Assembly (NCBI RefSeq): GCF_019219025.1
Contig: NZ_JAHUWN010000017.1
Coordinates: forward strand, 77,280-141,279
DNA: 64,000 nt
Direction: 5' to 3'
From: Bacillus sp. sid0103
GTDB taxonomy: Bacteria > Bacillota > Bacilli > Bacillales_B > DSM-18226
Every line of letters begins with the position of its first letter. Within the stretch, counting starts at the first letter, position 1. A model generated the notes under the pieces. The model was given only the letters and a program-made list of their open reading frames with translations, was not told the DNA's origin and made no database searches. The position numbers were made by a program, and so were the translations under genes. This document shows, in pieces, positions 21,166-29,392 of this stretch.

Positions 21166-21194
21166 AGGGCTTTGGATTTCAAAGCCCCTTTTTT
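21166..21194 (+). terminator. Terminator after tyrS
   Basis: GGGCTTTG/CAAAGCCC stem followed by T-run. Confidence 0.9.
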
Positions 21195-21276
21195 GGCTGC
21201 AACAGAATCCTTGTAACAACGTGTTAAATGTATTCGTCTAATATACAAAGGAAATTGTTAGCTGGGGGTGAATCAA

Positions 21277-21465
21277 GTGAAATTTTTACTACACTTCATA
21301 TATATCATTCTCATCGCTTTAGTGACATTTTTCGGATTAGGTCCTGTCTTATTTGCAGACGGTGTTTTACAAGAAAGACTTTGGACTGCCGCTATTGTTA
21401 TCGTTATCTATATCATACTAGCGTATTTATATCGGAAATCAATCCAATGGGTCAATCGACGATAG
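21277..21465 (+). CDS. Small hypothetical membrane protein
   Basis: 62 residues with two hydrophobic helices (about 3-25 and 36-54) and a basic C-terminus (YRKSIQWVNRR). I chose GTG 21277, placed after GGGGGTGA; GTG 21268 overlaps that site. No family was recognised. It lies alone between tyrS and gltT and may be a conserved bacillus small membrane protein, but nothing in the sequence shows its role. Confidence 0.65.
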   Translation: MKFLLHFIYIILIALVTFFGLGPVLFADGVLQERLWTAAIVIVIYIILAYLYRKSIQWVNRR

Positions 21466-21583
21466 AAAAAGCCCCGGTACCAACGTGCAAAGATAACTTT
21501 ATGGATACGCTTCTTTTGCCAAATGTGAACAGACCTGATAATACACGTTCTACTCTATCTCTAGAATATTATTTATAAAAACC

Positions 21584-21626
21584 AAAAAGGCACAACTAGC
21601 TATTATTCACTAGTTGTGCCTTTTCC
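21584..21626. terminator. Bidirectional terminator between small membrane gene and gltT
   Basis: AAAAGGCACAACTAG/CTAGTTGTGCCTTTT stem, T-run on both strands, between convergent genes. Confidence 0.88.
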
Positions 21627-21637
21627 AATATGACCGC

Positions 21638-22900
21638 TTATGCAGCTTGTTCTTCGAGGTGTTCTTTGACTTTATGACCTTCCCATTTTGTGATAACAAT
21701 AGCTGCTAGTGAGTTACCAACAATGTTTACACATGTACGGGCCATGTCCAGCAGCCTGTCTACGCCTAAAATAAACGCTAAGCCCTCGACTGGAACACCG
21801 ACACTTCCTAAGGTTGAAAGCAGGACGACAATTGAAACACCAGGGACACCTGCAATCCCTTTTGAGGTAACCATTAAAATAAGAACTAATGTAATCTGAT
21901 GTCCAATGCTCATATGAATGCCATACATTTGTGCGATGAACAGTGCTGCAATCGCCTGATACAAGGTTGAACCATCGAGATTAAAGGAATAGCCAGTCGG
22001 AATCACGAATGAAGTAATCCCTTTCGGACAACCGATTCGCTCCATTTTTTCCATAATTTTTGGAAGGACGGTTTCCGAACTTGCTGTGGAATACCCTAAA
22101 ATTAATTCGTCTTTCAGGTAAGCTAATAGCTTAAAAATATTATAGCCGGCTATTTTCGCAACAATGCCAAGGACCACAATAACAAAGAATATCATTGCGC
22201 CATAAACGGTAATAACCAATTTTCCGAGCGGTATTAATGATTCCAACCCAAATTTCGAAACCGTAACCCCAATTAAGGCAAACACCCCAAATGGAGCAAT
22301 CTTCATAATCTGATTGGTTACATAGAACATCGCATCAGCAGTACCCCTAAAAAAGGCGATAATCGGCTTGCCTTTTTCACCGATTGCCGCAACGCCAAGT
22401 CCAAACATTACGGAGAAGAAAATAATTGCCAACATGTCCCCATTTGCGATCGCCTGCACCACATTAGTCGGTACGATATTCACAAGTGTATCAATTTTGG
22501 AGTGTGACTCCGTTGCTTTTTCAGTCGTTACATAGGAGCTGATGTCCGATTTAACGAGTTGTGAACGGTCCACGCCTGTCCCCGGATGGAAAACATTGGC
22601 GATTAACAAACCAACAACGATTGCGATCGTTGTAATAATTTCAAAATAAAGTAGCGTTTTTCCGCCGAGCTTCCCTAACGATTTCATATCGTCCGTCCCG
22701 GCCACACCGACAACAAGGCATGAAATAACAATCGGCACGACAATCATTTTAATTAATCGTAAAAAGATGTTTCCAATCGGCTGTAAAAATTGCTCAACAT
22801 GCGGATTTCCGAAAAAAATTGCACCCACAATAATCCCAAGAATTAAACCAATAAAAATTTGCCATGCTAAACTAATTTTTTTCACTCGCTTCTCTCCCAT
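21638..22900 (-). CDS. gltT: Dicarboxylate/amino acid:cation symporter, GltT-like
   Basis: 420 residues, DAACS family. It is an elevator-type membrane transporter importing glutamate/aspartate or C4-dicarboxylates with protons or sodium. Characteristic parts are RLIKMIVVPIVIS, SSETVLPK in hairpin HP1, and PTGYSFNLDGSTLY and MTSKGIAGVPG around HP2. Overall similarity is closer to B. subtilis GltT than GltP as I recall them. The start ATG 22900 follows GGGAGAGAAG. A perfect cre site is 39 bases upstream, and the divergent neighbours are a GlnK-GlnL-like two-component system, which suggests control by carbon and amino acid supply. Confidence 0.9.
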   Translation of the reverse strand: MGEKRVKKISLAWQIFIGLILGIIVGAIFFGNPHVEQFLQPIGNIFLRLIKMIVVPIVISCLVVGVAGTDDMKSLGKLGGKTLLYFEIITTIAIVVGLLIANVFHPGTGVDRSQLVKSDISSYVTTEKATESHSKIDTLVNIVPTNVVQAIANGDMLAIIFFSVMFGLGVAAIGEKGKPIIAFFRGTADAMFYVTNQIMKIAPFGVFALIGVTVSKFGLESLIPLGKLVITVYGAMIFFVIVVLGIVAKIAGYNIFKLLAYLKDELILGYSTASSETVLPKIMEKMERIGCPKGITSFVIPTGYSFNLDGSTLYQAIAALFIAQMYGIHMSIGHQITLVLILMVTSKGIAGVPGVSIVVLLSTLGSVGVPVEGLAFILGVDRLLDMARTCVNIVGNSLAAIVITKWEGHKVKEHLEEQAA

Positions 22901-22938
22901 CGATAAGTTTTTTGATAATATTAAAGTAGAATATAGCC

Positions 22939-22952
22939 TGTAAACGTTTTCA
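22939..22952. promoter_or_regulatory. cre site upstream of gltT
   Basis: TGTAAACGTTTTCA agrees at every fixed position with TGWAANCGNTNWCA. It lies between the divergent gltT and sensor kinase genes. Confidence 0.75.
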
Positions 22953-23064
22953 ACATTTACATCATACCTGTAGTACTACGATAAACTACAAAAAACTACA
23001 AAATGGATTAAAAATATTTTTACAATTTATAATATTTTTTTTACGATAGAAAGGGAGTGTTTGT

Positions 23065-24324
23065 ATTCGCGATAAATTATTAGCGTATTTATTTATGATT
23101 ATTGCTGTGCCCATTACCGGCGAATTAAAGTTTTACCCCTTAAGTGGTGCTGATTTAAGATTCAGCATGAGTACAACTGTATTCTTTTTCATTTTGTTAT
23201 GGTCACGAAAAATCCATCCCGTTTTAGCCGGTTTTTTAACGGGATGTGTGGTTGTTTGTTTTCGGATTATTCTGGACAAGGTGCAGGTTGGCTCATTCAA
23301 TTTCCCTATCCATTTTCCCGTGTTTTTTTATTACATGGTCTTCGGCATGTTTTTCCATATTTTCAAGGTAAAGAAATTGTATCATCGGCCGCTTCTCATT
23401 GGTCTGCTTGGCATGGTGCTCGAAATCATGGGGAATGTTACCGAAATGACCATTCGCCATTTTACAACCGATATGAAAATGACAACCTCGAACTTCTTGA
23501 TTATTATAGGGGTAGCGATCATCCGCAGCTTCTTTGTCCTCGGTTTTTTCAATACCATCTTAGTGCGGGAAACCAGGTTGGCTGAAGAGCAGCAAAAAAA
23601 GCGGACCGAAGAGGTTTTACTATTAGTTTCAAATTTGTATGTAGAAATGTTTCAATTGGAAAAATCAGCGAAAGATGCGGAGAAGTTAACCAGCGCCTGC
23701 TATGCAATTTATCGTGATTTAAAAGCTCTAAACAATCAGAATCAAGCGCAAGCGATGCTGAAAATCGCCGGGGAATTACACGAGATTAAAAAAGATAATC
23801 AACGTATATATGCCGGTTTGTCCAAATTAATGGCCAAAGAAAAATTAGATGATTTTATGAACATTCAGGAAATCATTTCTGTTGCAACCATCTCGAATAA
23901 AAATTATAGTGAGTTGCTCGGGAAAACGATTGATTTCCAGGTAAGAATTTCTGGTGAACATCCGGAGTACCGCACTTTTATCCTCCTGTCCCTAATCAAT
24001 AATCTTGTCGCCAATGCTGTGGAAGCCATCTATCAGGAGGGGCAGATTGTAGTAACGGTTGAAAAGGTTCAAGACCTAGTCAAAATAACGATAAAGGATA
24101 ATGGAAACGGGATTTCTAAAAAAAACAAAGTGTATATTTTTGAACCAGGCTTTACGACGAAATTTGACCAAGCCGGAATCGCTTCTAATGGAATTGGTCT
24201 ATCCTACACAAAGAATGTCATTGAAAATCTTGATGGAAAAATTAACCTGATTGAGTCTTCAAAGGAAAAAGGAACAACCTTTGAAGTTCAGCTTCCGGTT
24301 GTAAATTTAATGAGAAAGGGGTGA
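23065..24324 (+). CDS. glnK: GlnK-like sensor histidine kinase
   Basis: About 419 residues if started at ATT 23065, or 409 from ATG 23095. Several membrane helices occupy the first ~160 residues. A coiled region follows, then GELHEIKKDNQRI with a likely phospho-acceptor His, and an HATPase domain with NNLVANAVEAI, DNGNGI and SNGIGLSYTKNV. The paired regulator has a YcbB domain, so this resembles the glutamine-sensing GlnK-GlnL pair of B. subtilis. The good ribosome binding site AAGGGAGTG (23051-23059) is 37 bases from the ATG but correctly spaced for an ATT codon in frame, so the N-terminus is uncertain. Confidence 0.8.
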   Translation: MRDKLLAYLFMIIAVPITGELKFYPLSGADLRFSMSTTVFFFILLWSRKIHPVLAGFLTGCVVVCFRIILDKVQVGSFNFPIHFPVFFYYMVFGMFFHIFKVKKLYHRPLLIGLLGMVLEIMGNVTEMTIRHFTTDMKMTTSNFLIIIGVAIIRSFFVLGFFNTILVRETRLAEEQQKKRTEEVLLLVSNLYVEMFQLEKSAKDAEKLTSACYAIYRDLKALNNQNQAQAMLKIAGELHEIKKDNQRIYAGLSKLMAKEKLDDFMNIQEIISVATISNKNYSELLGKTIDFQVRISGEHPEYRTFILLSLINNLVANAVEAIYQEGQIVVTVEKVQDLVKITIKDNGNGISKKNKVYIFEPGFTTKFDQAGIASNGIGLSYTKNVIENLDGKINLIESSKEKGTTFEVQLPVVNLMRKG

Positions 24325-24330
24325 TTTACG

Positions 24331-25257
24331 GTGAAATTTTTTATTGTCGATGATACCCCCACTATCAGAGGGATGTTATCCAATATTATTGAAGAAGAGG
24401 GATTGGGTACGGTGGTGGGGGAGGCAGCCGACGGGGCTGAAGTAGATGCCCATACCCTGGATGTACAGGAAGTTGATATTCTGATGATTGACCTGCTCAT
24501 GCCCATCAGGGACGGGATCGAGACAGTCAGAGAAATTGCTCCTTCCTTTCGGGGGAAAATCATCATGATCTCCCAAGTCGAAACGAAGGATATGATTAGC
24601 GAAGCGTATTCCCTAGGTGTCGAGCATTATATCACAAAGCCGATTAACCGGCTTGAGGTAGTAAGTGTCATTAAGAAAGTATGTGACTATTTGTTACTGG
24701 AAAACTCACTTCATAACATTCAAAAGTCATTAAACTTTTTAACTACGCACAATACAAAAAACCGGCTGTTTGAGAACACTCTCCCAAGTAAACAACCTTT
24801 GTTTCCGTCCTCTGCCAAAAGCATCTTGCTTGAACTTGGGATTATTGGCAAAAACGGAGAAAAGGATTTGTTGGATCTTCTAGAAATTTTACATCAATGG
24901 GACATGGAGGGAAATCGGGAGCTCCCGCCTTTGAAGGATCTGTATGAGCGGGCGGCCAAAAAGCGGCTTGGTTCGTCCGTCTCTCCGGAGGAAATAAGAA
25001 AAGAAGCCAAGGCTGTGGAACAACGGATCCGCCGCATCCTCCAACAGGTGCTCGAGCATCTTGCTTCACTGGGATTAACCGATTATGCCAACCCAACATT
25101 TGAATATTACTCATCCAAATTGTTCGACTACACCCAAGTAAGAATGAAAATGCTCGAACTGGAAGGAAAAAACCACACCGCAACAACCCGAATCGACATC
25201 AAAAAATTCCTCTATGCTTTACAAATGGAGACAAAAGGCAGACTATCACATATGTAG
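24331..25257 (+). CDS. glnL: GlnL-like response regulator (receiver plus YcbB domain)
   Basis: 308 residues. The receiver domain has acidic pocket Asp7-Asp8, phosphorylation Asp54 (MIDLLMP) and Lys103 (ITKP). The rest is the YcbB-type output domain, helical and rich in charged residues, matching B. subtilis GlnL, the regulator of glutaminase and glutamine transport. The start is GTG 24331 after AAAGGGGTGATTTACG, 6 bases beyond the kinase stop, so the two are translationally linked. Its target here could be the divergent gltT gene; that is inference. Confidence 0.88.
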   Translation: MKFFIVDDTPTIRGMLSNIIEEEGLGTVVGEAADGAEVDAHTLDVQEVDILMIDLLMPIRDGIETVREIAPSFRGKIIMISQVETKDMISEAYSLGVEHYITKPINRLEVVSVIKKVCDYLLLENSLHNIQKSLNFLTTHNTKNRLFENTLPSKQPLFPSSAKSILLELGIIGKNGEKDLLDLLEILHQWDMEGNRELPPLKDLYERAAKKRLGSSVSPEEIRKEAKAVEQRIRRILQQVLEHLASLGLTDYANPTFEYYSSKLFDYTQVRMKMLELEGKNHTATTRIDIKKFLYALQMETKGRLSHM

Positions 25258-25297
25258 ATTGCTCTCGTTCAAACAAGTATCCTCTTGGGAAAAACAA

Positions 25298-25322
25298 AAA
25301 AGGGCCAGGACGGCCCTTTTAA
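25298..25322 (+). terminator. Terminator after glnL
   Basis: AAAAGGGCC/GGCCCTTTT stem with 5-base loop. Confidence 0.7.
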
Positions 25323-25444
25323 ATGTTTGTAGTAATAGATTTTTAAAAGAATTTTTTCTTAACCATGAATGTCATGAAGAAAATAATCACAAGCAATCCT
25401 TTGACTTAAGGTCGTTTCCTCTAATTATTATCCTGGAAAAAATA

Positions 25445-25473
25445 TTGACAAATTTACTTCTCATCAGTATAGT
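25445..25473 (+). promoter_or_regulatory. Sigma-A promoter of the T-box permease gene
   Basis: TTGACA (25445-25450), 17-base spacer, TATAGT (25468-25473), just ahead of the T-box leader. Confidence 0.8.
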
Positions 25474-25524
25474 ATTGGATATTATAAAAAATATTCAGAT
25501 ATAATTTTCAAAACGCAAAGATCA

Positions 25525-25790
25525 GGAGTAGTAAAAGCTCATTATTCGGTAAAGAGAGCTGCGGGTTGGTGCAACGCAGTCCAATGATACTTTGAACTTG
25601 CCTGGGAGTGGTAAAGCGAAAGATTAGAGTTAATCTATTCTCTGGTTTTAACGATTGACCTTCGTTACAAGGTTTTTAAAGCAGGGTTCGAAAAGAGCCA
25701 ATAAGAGTGGTACCGCGGTAAGCTTAAGGCATATCGTCTCTTTCTTCATTTGATTATGAAGAAAGAGACGATATGCCTTTTATGATTTTT
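25525..25790 (+). promoter_or_regulatory. T-box leader, probably leucine-specific
   Basis: The T-box core GAGTGGTACCGCGG is at 25705-25718. Stem I begins at AAGAGAGC near 25551. The 24-bp terminator hairpin (AAGGCATATCGTCTC.../...GAGACGATATGCCTT) is at about 25725-25783. Aligned by the 6-base distance to the following GAG, as in tyrS, the specifier is CTT (25597-25599), a leucine codon; the alternative register TTG is also leucine. It occupies the gap before the permease gene. Confidence 0.85.
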
Positions 25791-25803
25791 GGGAGGTTAG
25801 GAT

Positions 25804-27153
25804 ATGGAAACGGACAAACGGAATTTACAGAGGACAATGACTTCAAGGCATATTACGATGATGGCATTAGGCGGTGCCATTGGGGCAGGTTTATTTAAAG
25901 GAAGCAGTTCAGCAATTGATATGGCAGGCCCATCCGTAATAATTGCTTACTTGATAGGGGGCATCATCCTATTATTCATCATGCAAGGTTTAGCTGAAAT
26001 GGCGGTCCGTAATAGCGGTGCAAGAACATTCAGGGATCTTGTCCAATCTATTTTAGGAAAGTATCCTGCCTATTTCCTTGATTGGATCTATTGGAAAATG
26101 TGGGTATTGAACATCACGGCCGAATCAGTCGTTGCGGCTATTTTCATTCAATATTGGCTGCCTGAATATCCAATCTGGATACTGGCATTAGCTGTTTCGG
26201 TGTTAGTTACAGCAATCAACTTGCTATCAGTAAAGGTTTTTGCTGAAACGGAGTACTGGCTTGCTTTAATTAAAATTACTGTCATCATTGTGTTCATCAT
26301 GGCTGGATTATTGTTGCTGCTCGTGACTTTTGGTGATCATAAAGCAGTCGGTTTCTCTAACTTGACTGACCATGGCGGTTTCTTTCCGAATGGATCAACA
26401 GGTTTAATCACGGCGATGCTGGTGGTAATTTATTCATATGGCGGTACAGAAATTATCGGGGTCACATTGGCAGAAACGAAAAATCCCGAAAAAGTGGTTC
26501 CAAAAGCCGTTCGCAGTACATTGGTCAGGATCATTTCTTTCTATATCATTCCATTTTTCATCATCGTTAGTTTAATTCCTTGGAACGAAGTAAACGGGGT
26601 GCCGGAAAGTCCGTTTGTGATGGTCTTTCAAATGATAGGGATTCCAGGTGCTGACCATATTATGAACGCCGTTGTTCTAATAGCGATTATTTCATCGATG
26701 AACTCTGGATTATATGGTTCATCCCGCGTTCTGTATACACAAGCCGTGGACGGTCGCATTCCGAAAATCTTTTCAAGTTTATCCAAGAAGAAAGTTCCTG
26801 TTTACGCAATATTAATGTGTACTTCCACTTTATTTGGCGGTGTACTGATTTCCTTATTTGCTGGAAGCAAGACCTTCGATTTCCTGATGGGATCGCTGGG
26901 ATATACCGTATTATTCATCTGGTTGATCATTGCCTTCGCCCATTTGAAATCACGTAAACAACAGCCCGGAAAAACAAGTGCTTATTCAGTTAAATGGTTC
27001 CCGTATACGACTTGGGCTGCGATCATCGCTTTAATTACGATCCTGATCGGAATCATTTTCACGACATCCATCATTGTAACGATCATTACACTTTGCATCT
27101 ACATCTTTATTACCTTAACGTATGTATGGAAAAGACGCCTTAACAAAATCTAG
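25804..27153 (+). CDS. yvbW: Amino acid permease (AAT/APC family), probable leucine transporter
   Basis: 449 residues with about 12 transmembrane helices. The APC-superfamily opening is TSRHITMMALGGAIGAGLFKGS, with GGTEIIGVTLAETKNPEKVVPKA and a SSMNSGLYGSSRVLY segment. The AAT subfamily usually imports neutral or branched amino acids by proton symport. The upstream leucine-type T-box makes leucine the best candidate substrate, as for T-box-regulated YvbW of B. subtilis, whose size is similar. The start ATG 25804 follows GGGAGG. The symbol is tentative. Confidence 0.85.
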   Translation: METDKRNLQRTMTSRHITMMALGGAIGAGLFKGSSSAIDMAGPSVIIAYLIGGIILLFIMQGLAEMAVRNSGARTFRDLVQSILGKYPAYFLDWIYWKMWVLNITAESVVAAIFIQYWLPEYPIWILALAVSVLVTAINLLSVKVFAETEYWLALIKITVIIVFIMAGLLLLLVTFGDHKAVGFSNLTDHGGFFPNGSTGLITAMLVVIYSYGGTEIIGVTLAETKNPEKVVPKAVRSTLVRIISFYIIPFFIIVSLIPWNEVNGVPESPFVMVFQMIGIPGADHIMNAVVLIAIISSMNSGLYGSSRVLYTQAVDGRIPKIFSSLSKKKVPVYAILMCTSTLFGGVLISLFAGSKTFDFLMGSLGYTVLFIWLIIAFAHLKSRKQQPGKTSAYSVKWFPYTTWAAIIALITILIGIIFTTSIIVTIITLCIYIFITLTYVWKRRLNKI

Positions 27154-27212
27154 CAGAAGTGATAATTAATAATAATCTAAACCTAGTATCCCTCTTTCAA
27201 AAAAATATTAAT

Positions 27213-27302
27213 CGACTAACGGGTGCGTATGTTAAGGATGGGATTGCTGCGGCGACCCCATTTTCTTATTCGACTAACGAAGCATGTTAGTTGAATAAGG
27301 TT
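27213..27302 (+). repeat. Island module (family B) copy 1
   Basis: Head GACTAACGGGTGCG, then hairpin ATGGG...CCCCAT with T-rich tail, then the inverted repeat CTTATTCGACTAAC...TTAGTTGAATAAG. It shares its parts with copies at 32.2, 32.5, 33.0, 34.3, 34.7, 35.1, 35.3 and 35.8 kb. A short minus-strand ORF across it is taken as spurious. Confidence 0.7.
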
Positions 27303-27384
27303 GTGAATAGGTAAGGTTATTTTCTGAAAATTGGATAGTAGCAAATTTAAAATATTGCTATAGATTTCATCAAATGGTACACTT

Positions 27385-27500
27385 ATAATACGAACTATTT
27401 GAATTTTCTCATTTAAAAACATATCAGACATACAGATTCGAGTCTTTAGACAGTCGCTTAAAGAGCTATCTTTAAGCCGTTCTAAAGGCTTTTTTGTTGT
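27385..27500 (+). promoter_or_regulatory. Leader of the GNAT gene with attenuator-like terminator
   Basis: A TATAAT near 27390 is followed about 50 bases on by a long hairpin: CTTTAGA..GCTTAAAGA/TCTTTAAGC..TCTAAAG at about 27451-27494, then a T-run. This precedes a 34-codon leader ORF and an acetyltransferase gene. The arrangement resembles transcription or translation attenuation of antibiotic-resistance genes. Confidence 0.55.
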
Positions 27501-27552
27501 TCCCGCAAGTTTGAACGCTAGTAAAAATCATTAAATTATTGGAGGTGATTGA

Positions 27553-27657
27553 ATGAAACTTGCCTTGCAAAGGCTGCGAAGGAATGTGTTGCGGTGCCGT
27601 CCTAACTCAAATGAACGAAAGAATATTCTGTTTAAAAAGGAGACAGTAATACTATGA
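27553..27657 (+). CDS. Leader peptide, translationally coupled to the GNAT gene
   Basis: 34 codons, starting at ATG 27553 with the near-perfect site GGAGGTGATTGA directly before it. The peptide is short, basic and Leu/Arg-rich (MKLALQRLRRNVLRCRPN...). Its TGA stop overlaps the ATG of the downstream acetyltransferase as ATGA. Size, strong ribosome binding site and coupling suggest a regulatory leader rather than a functional protein. No homolog is known to me. Confidence 0.6.
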   Translation: MKLALQRLRRNVLRCRPNSNERKNILFKKETVIL

Positions 27658-28250
27658 TTATTGAAACAGATATATCTCTAGAAGGAAATTCAATTTCGCT
27701 TATTCCTCTCGAGGTGAAGCATAAGGAACAATTATTTGAAGCTTTAAAAAGCCCTGAAGTATGGAAATATTCCTGGCGAAAAGTTACCACAGTGGAGGAT
27801 ATAGAGCAAATATTAATGATAGCTGTTAATAATAAAAAAGACAGGAAACATATACCTTTTATTGTTAAGGATAAACTGAAAGGTCAAGTATTAGGGACAA
27901 CTCAAATTTGTGGTATTGATAAAGTAAATCGTAATGTGGAAATAGGTTGGACTTGGCTTTCACCAAAAGTTTGGAGAACAAAAGTAAACACAGAATGTAA
28001 ATTCTTATTACTTAAGTATTGTTTTGAAGAATTAAAAGTAAATCGTGTCCAATTTTCAGTTAGTGGAGAAAACTTACGTTCTCAAAAAGCTGTTGAACGA
28101 ATAGGAGCAACAAAAGAGGGAACTTTTCGTAAACATAGAGTAAAGGCAGACGGAACCATTCAAGACAATATATTTTACAGTATTATTGATGATGAATGGG
28201 AGTCAGTAAAAGAAAGATTGATTTATTTAGTAGAGAAAGCATACTGTTAG
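27654..28250 (+). CDS. GNAT family N-acetyltransferase (RimJ/RimL type)
   Basis: 198 residues. The GNAT core shows VEIGWTWLSPKVW, VNTECKFLLLKYCFEELKVNRVQFSV and NLRSQKAVERIGATKEGTFRKH, typical of RimJ/RimL-like enzymes that acetylate protein N-termini or small molecules using acetyl-CoA. It starts inside the overlap with a 34-codon leader ORF and lies behind a strong hairpin, so induced expression is likely. Whether it modifies an antibiotic is inference from that leader. AT-rich composition and position at the edge of the island suggest acquisition. Confidence 0.85.
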   Translation: MIIETDISLEGNSISLIPLEVKHKEQLFEALKSPEVWKYSWRKVTTVEDIEQILMIAVNNKKDRKHIPFIVKDKLKGQVLGTTQICGIDKVNRNVEIGWTWLSPKVWRTKVNTECKFLLLKYCFEELKVNRVQFSVSGENLRSQKAVERIGATKEGTFRKHRVKADGTIQDNIFYSIIDDEWESVKERLIYLVEKAYC

Positions 28251-28299
28251 TCTCACCTCTTCTTTTTTTATCATTATTCTATTGAGAAGAGGCTTTATT

Positions 28300-28410
28300 A
28301 TGTTTAACTATCAACTTGATTCAATATTGGTCCAATTAGGCCCGGACCTTTTTCATCACTTGATTCTGAATAATATTTCACTTATTTCTCAAAACAAAAA
28401 CAATAAATAA
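28300..28410 (+). CDS. Possible 36-residue peptide ORF
   Basis: An ATG at 28300 preceded by GAAGAGG opens a 36-codon frame (MFNYQLDSILVQLG...). It is AT-rich, and no family was recognised. It could be real or chance. The rest of 28251-28500 holds a short frame (VVVPDFYITPDGTNSFGRPY...) that may be a fragment of another lost gene. Confidence 0.25.
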   Translation: MFNYQLDSILVQLGPDLFHHLILNNISLISQNKNNK

Positions 28411-28511
28411 TTAAGTAGTCGTTGTTCCAGATTTTTATATTACACCTGATGGAACAAATTCTTTTGGAAGACCCTATCCTTTTATGATTTATCGAAATAT
28501 GGAAGCATTCC

Positions 28512-28976
28512 GTAAAATTCCTACGACGACATCTCTATGAAAACTGGGATTCCCTTCGGGAAGCTTTGAGAACAGGTAACTATCAACCTTTCCCTGTTCG
28601 CCGTGTCGAAATTCCGAAACCAAGTGGAGGGATAAGGCTTTTAGGCATACCAACTGTGACAGACCGTTTCATCCAACAGGCAATTGCCCAAGTATTAACC
28701 CCAATCTTTGACCCAACCTTTTCTGAAAACGAATGGATAAGAAGAAGGCTCAGAATGTGCGAATGGAAGCAGTGGAAGAAACCTAAAACCAGAGTTAGAA
28801 AACTAATTGGTTTAGGTGTACCTGATTACAAAGCACATGAGTGGGGCCATTCCAGAAAGAAATACTGGAGAATCGCATGTAGTCCAATATTACACAAAAC
28901 CCTCGATAACTCTTACTGGAGTCAACGAGGGTTGAGAAGTCTATATAATCGTTATGAAATTCTGCGTCAATCTTAA
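28512..28976 (+). pseudogene. Group II intron reverse transcriptase/maturase (ltrA-like), internally deleted
   Basis: The frame reads FLRRHLYENWDSLREALRTG, then PVRRVEIPKPSGGIRLLGIPTVTDRFIQQAIAQ and DPTFSE, the start of a bacterial group II intron RT. It then jumps directly to EWIRRRLRMCEWKQWK...RKYW, the C-terminal GIIM maturase domain. The palm and catalytic YADD region of roughly 270 residues is missing, although the junction stays in frame. The upstream N-terminus is also lost. The remaining ORF cannot be an active RT. Confidence 0.88.
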
Positions 28977-29050
28977 TAGAACCGCCGTATACCGAACGGT
29001 ACGTACGGTGGTGTGAGAGGTCGGGGGTTAGTCACCCCCTCCTACTCGAT
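28976..29050 (+). mobile_element. 3' end of a group II intron (domains V-VI)
   Basis: Directly after the maturase fragment: AGAACCGCCGTATACCGAAC and ACGGTACGTACGGTGGTGTG are the hallmark hairpin of domain V. A GTCGGGGG..CACCCCCTCCTACTC domain VI-like end follows. It belongs to the decayed intron at 28.5-29.05 kb. Confidence 0.75.
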
Positions 29051-29098
29051 TGGTATTATTCTATCCAATATCCATTTCATTTTCTCTTCTTAAGATTC

Positions 29099-29245
29099 TT
29101 ATCTCAATTCATCCCAATATAAAAAGACATACTCTGGTTCATGCTCTTTTTTCAACTCATCAATACTTGCTATTATATCTAAAGTTTTCTGTTTATTCGT
29201 TTGTAAAGTATTACTAGCGTTCTGTTTTAAGCTCTTTTCATCCAT
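29099..29245 (-). CDS. Small hypothetical protein
   Basis: 48 residues, from ATG 29245 after AAAGGAGAGTGTATATC. The sequence (MDEKSLKQNASNTLQTNKQK...) is hydrophilic and helical, ending in Glu-rich and aromatic residues (EYVFLYWDELR). No domain or family was recognised. The good ribosome binding site favours a real gene; the surrounding decay argues some caution. It stands alone between the intron remnant and an oxidoreductase remnant. Confidence 0.5.
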   Translation of the reverse strand: MDEKSLKQNASNTLQTNKQKTLDIIASIDELKKEHEPEYVFLYWDELR

Positions 29246-29392
29246 GATATACACTCTCCTTTTTAGCATAGTTTGTGCCCTGCCCCTCTTCTTATTCTTG
29301 TTTTGCAAGGAATGTAATCAGGTGAAATATCCAAAATAAAAGAAGAAAAATGGAATGTATTATGAAAATCAGCTTACCTAGTTCACTTTAAT

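Noticed and set aside
25214..25504. 96-codon ORF after glnL
   Set aside because: It overlaps the end of glnL, crosses a terminator and the T-box promoter, has no ribosome binding site and looks unlike a protein.
27216..27431. Minus-strand ORF of 71 codons
   Set aside because: It lies over a family B module and the GNAT leader; composition is random and no start site is supported.
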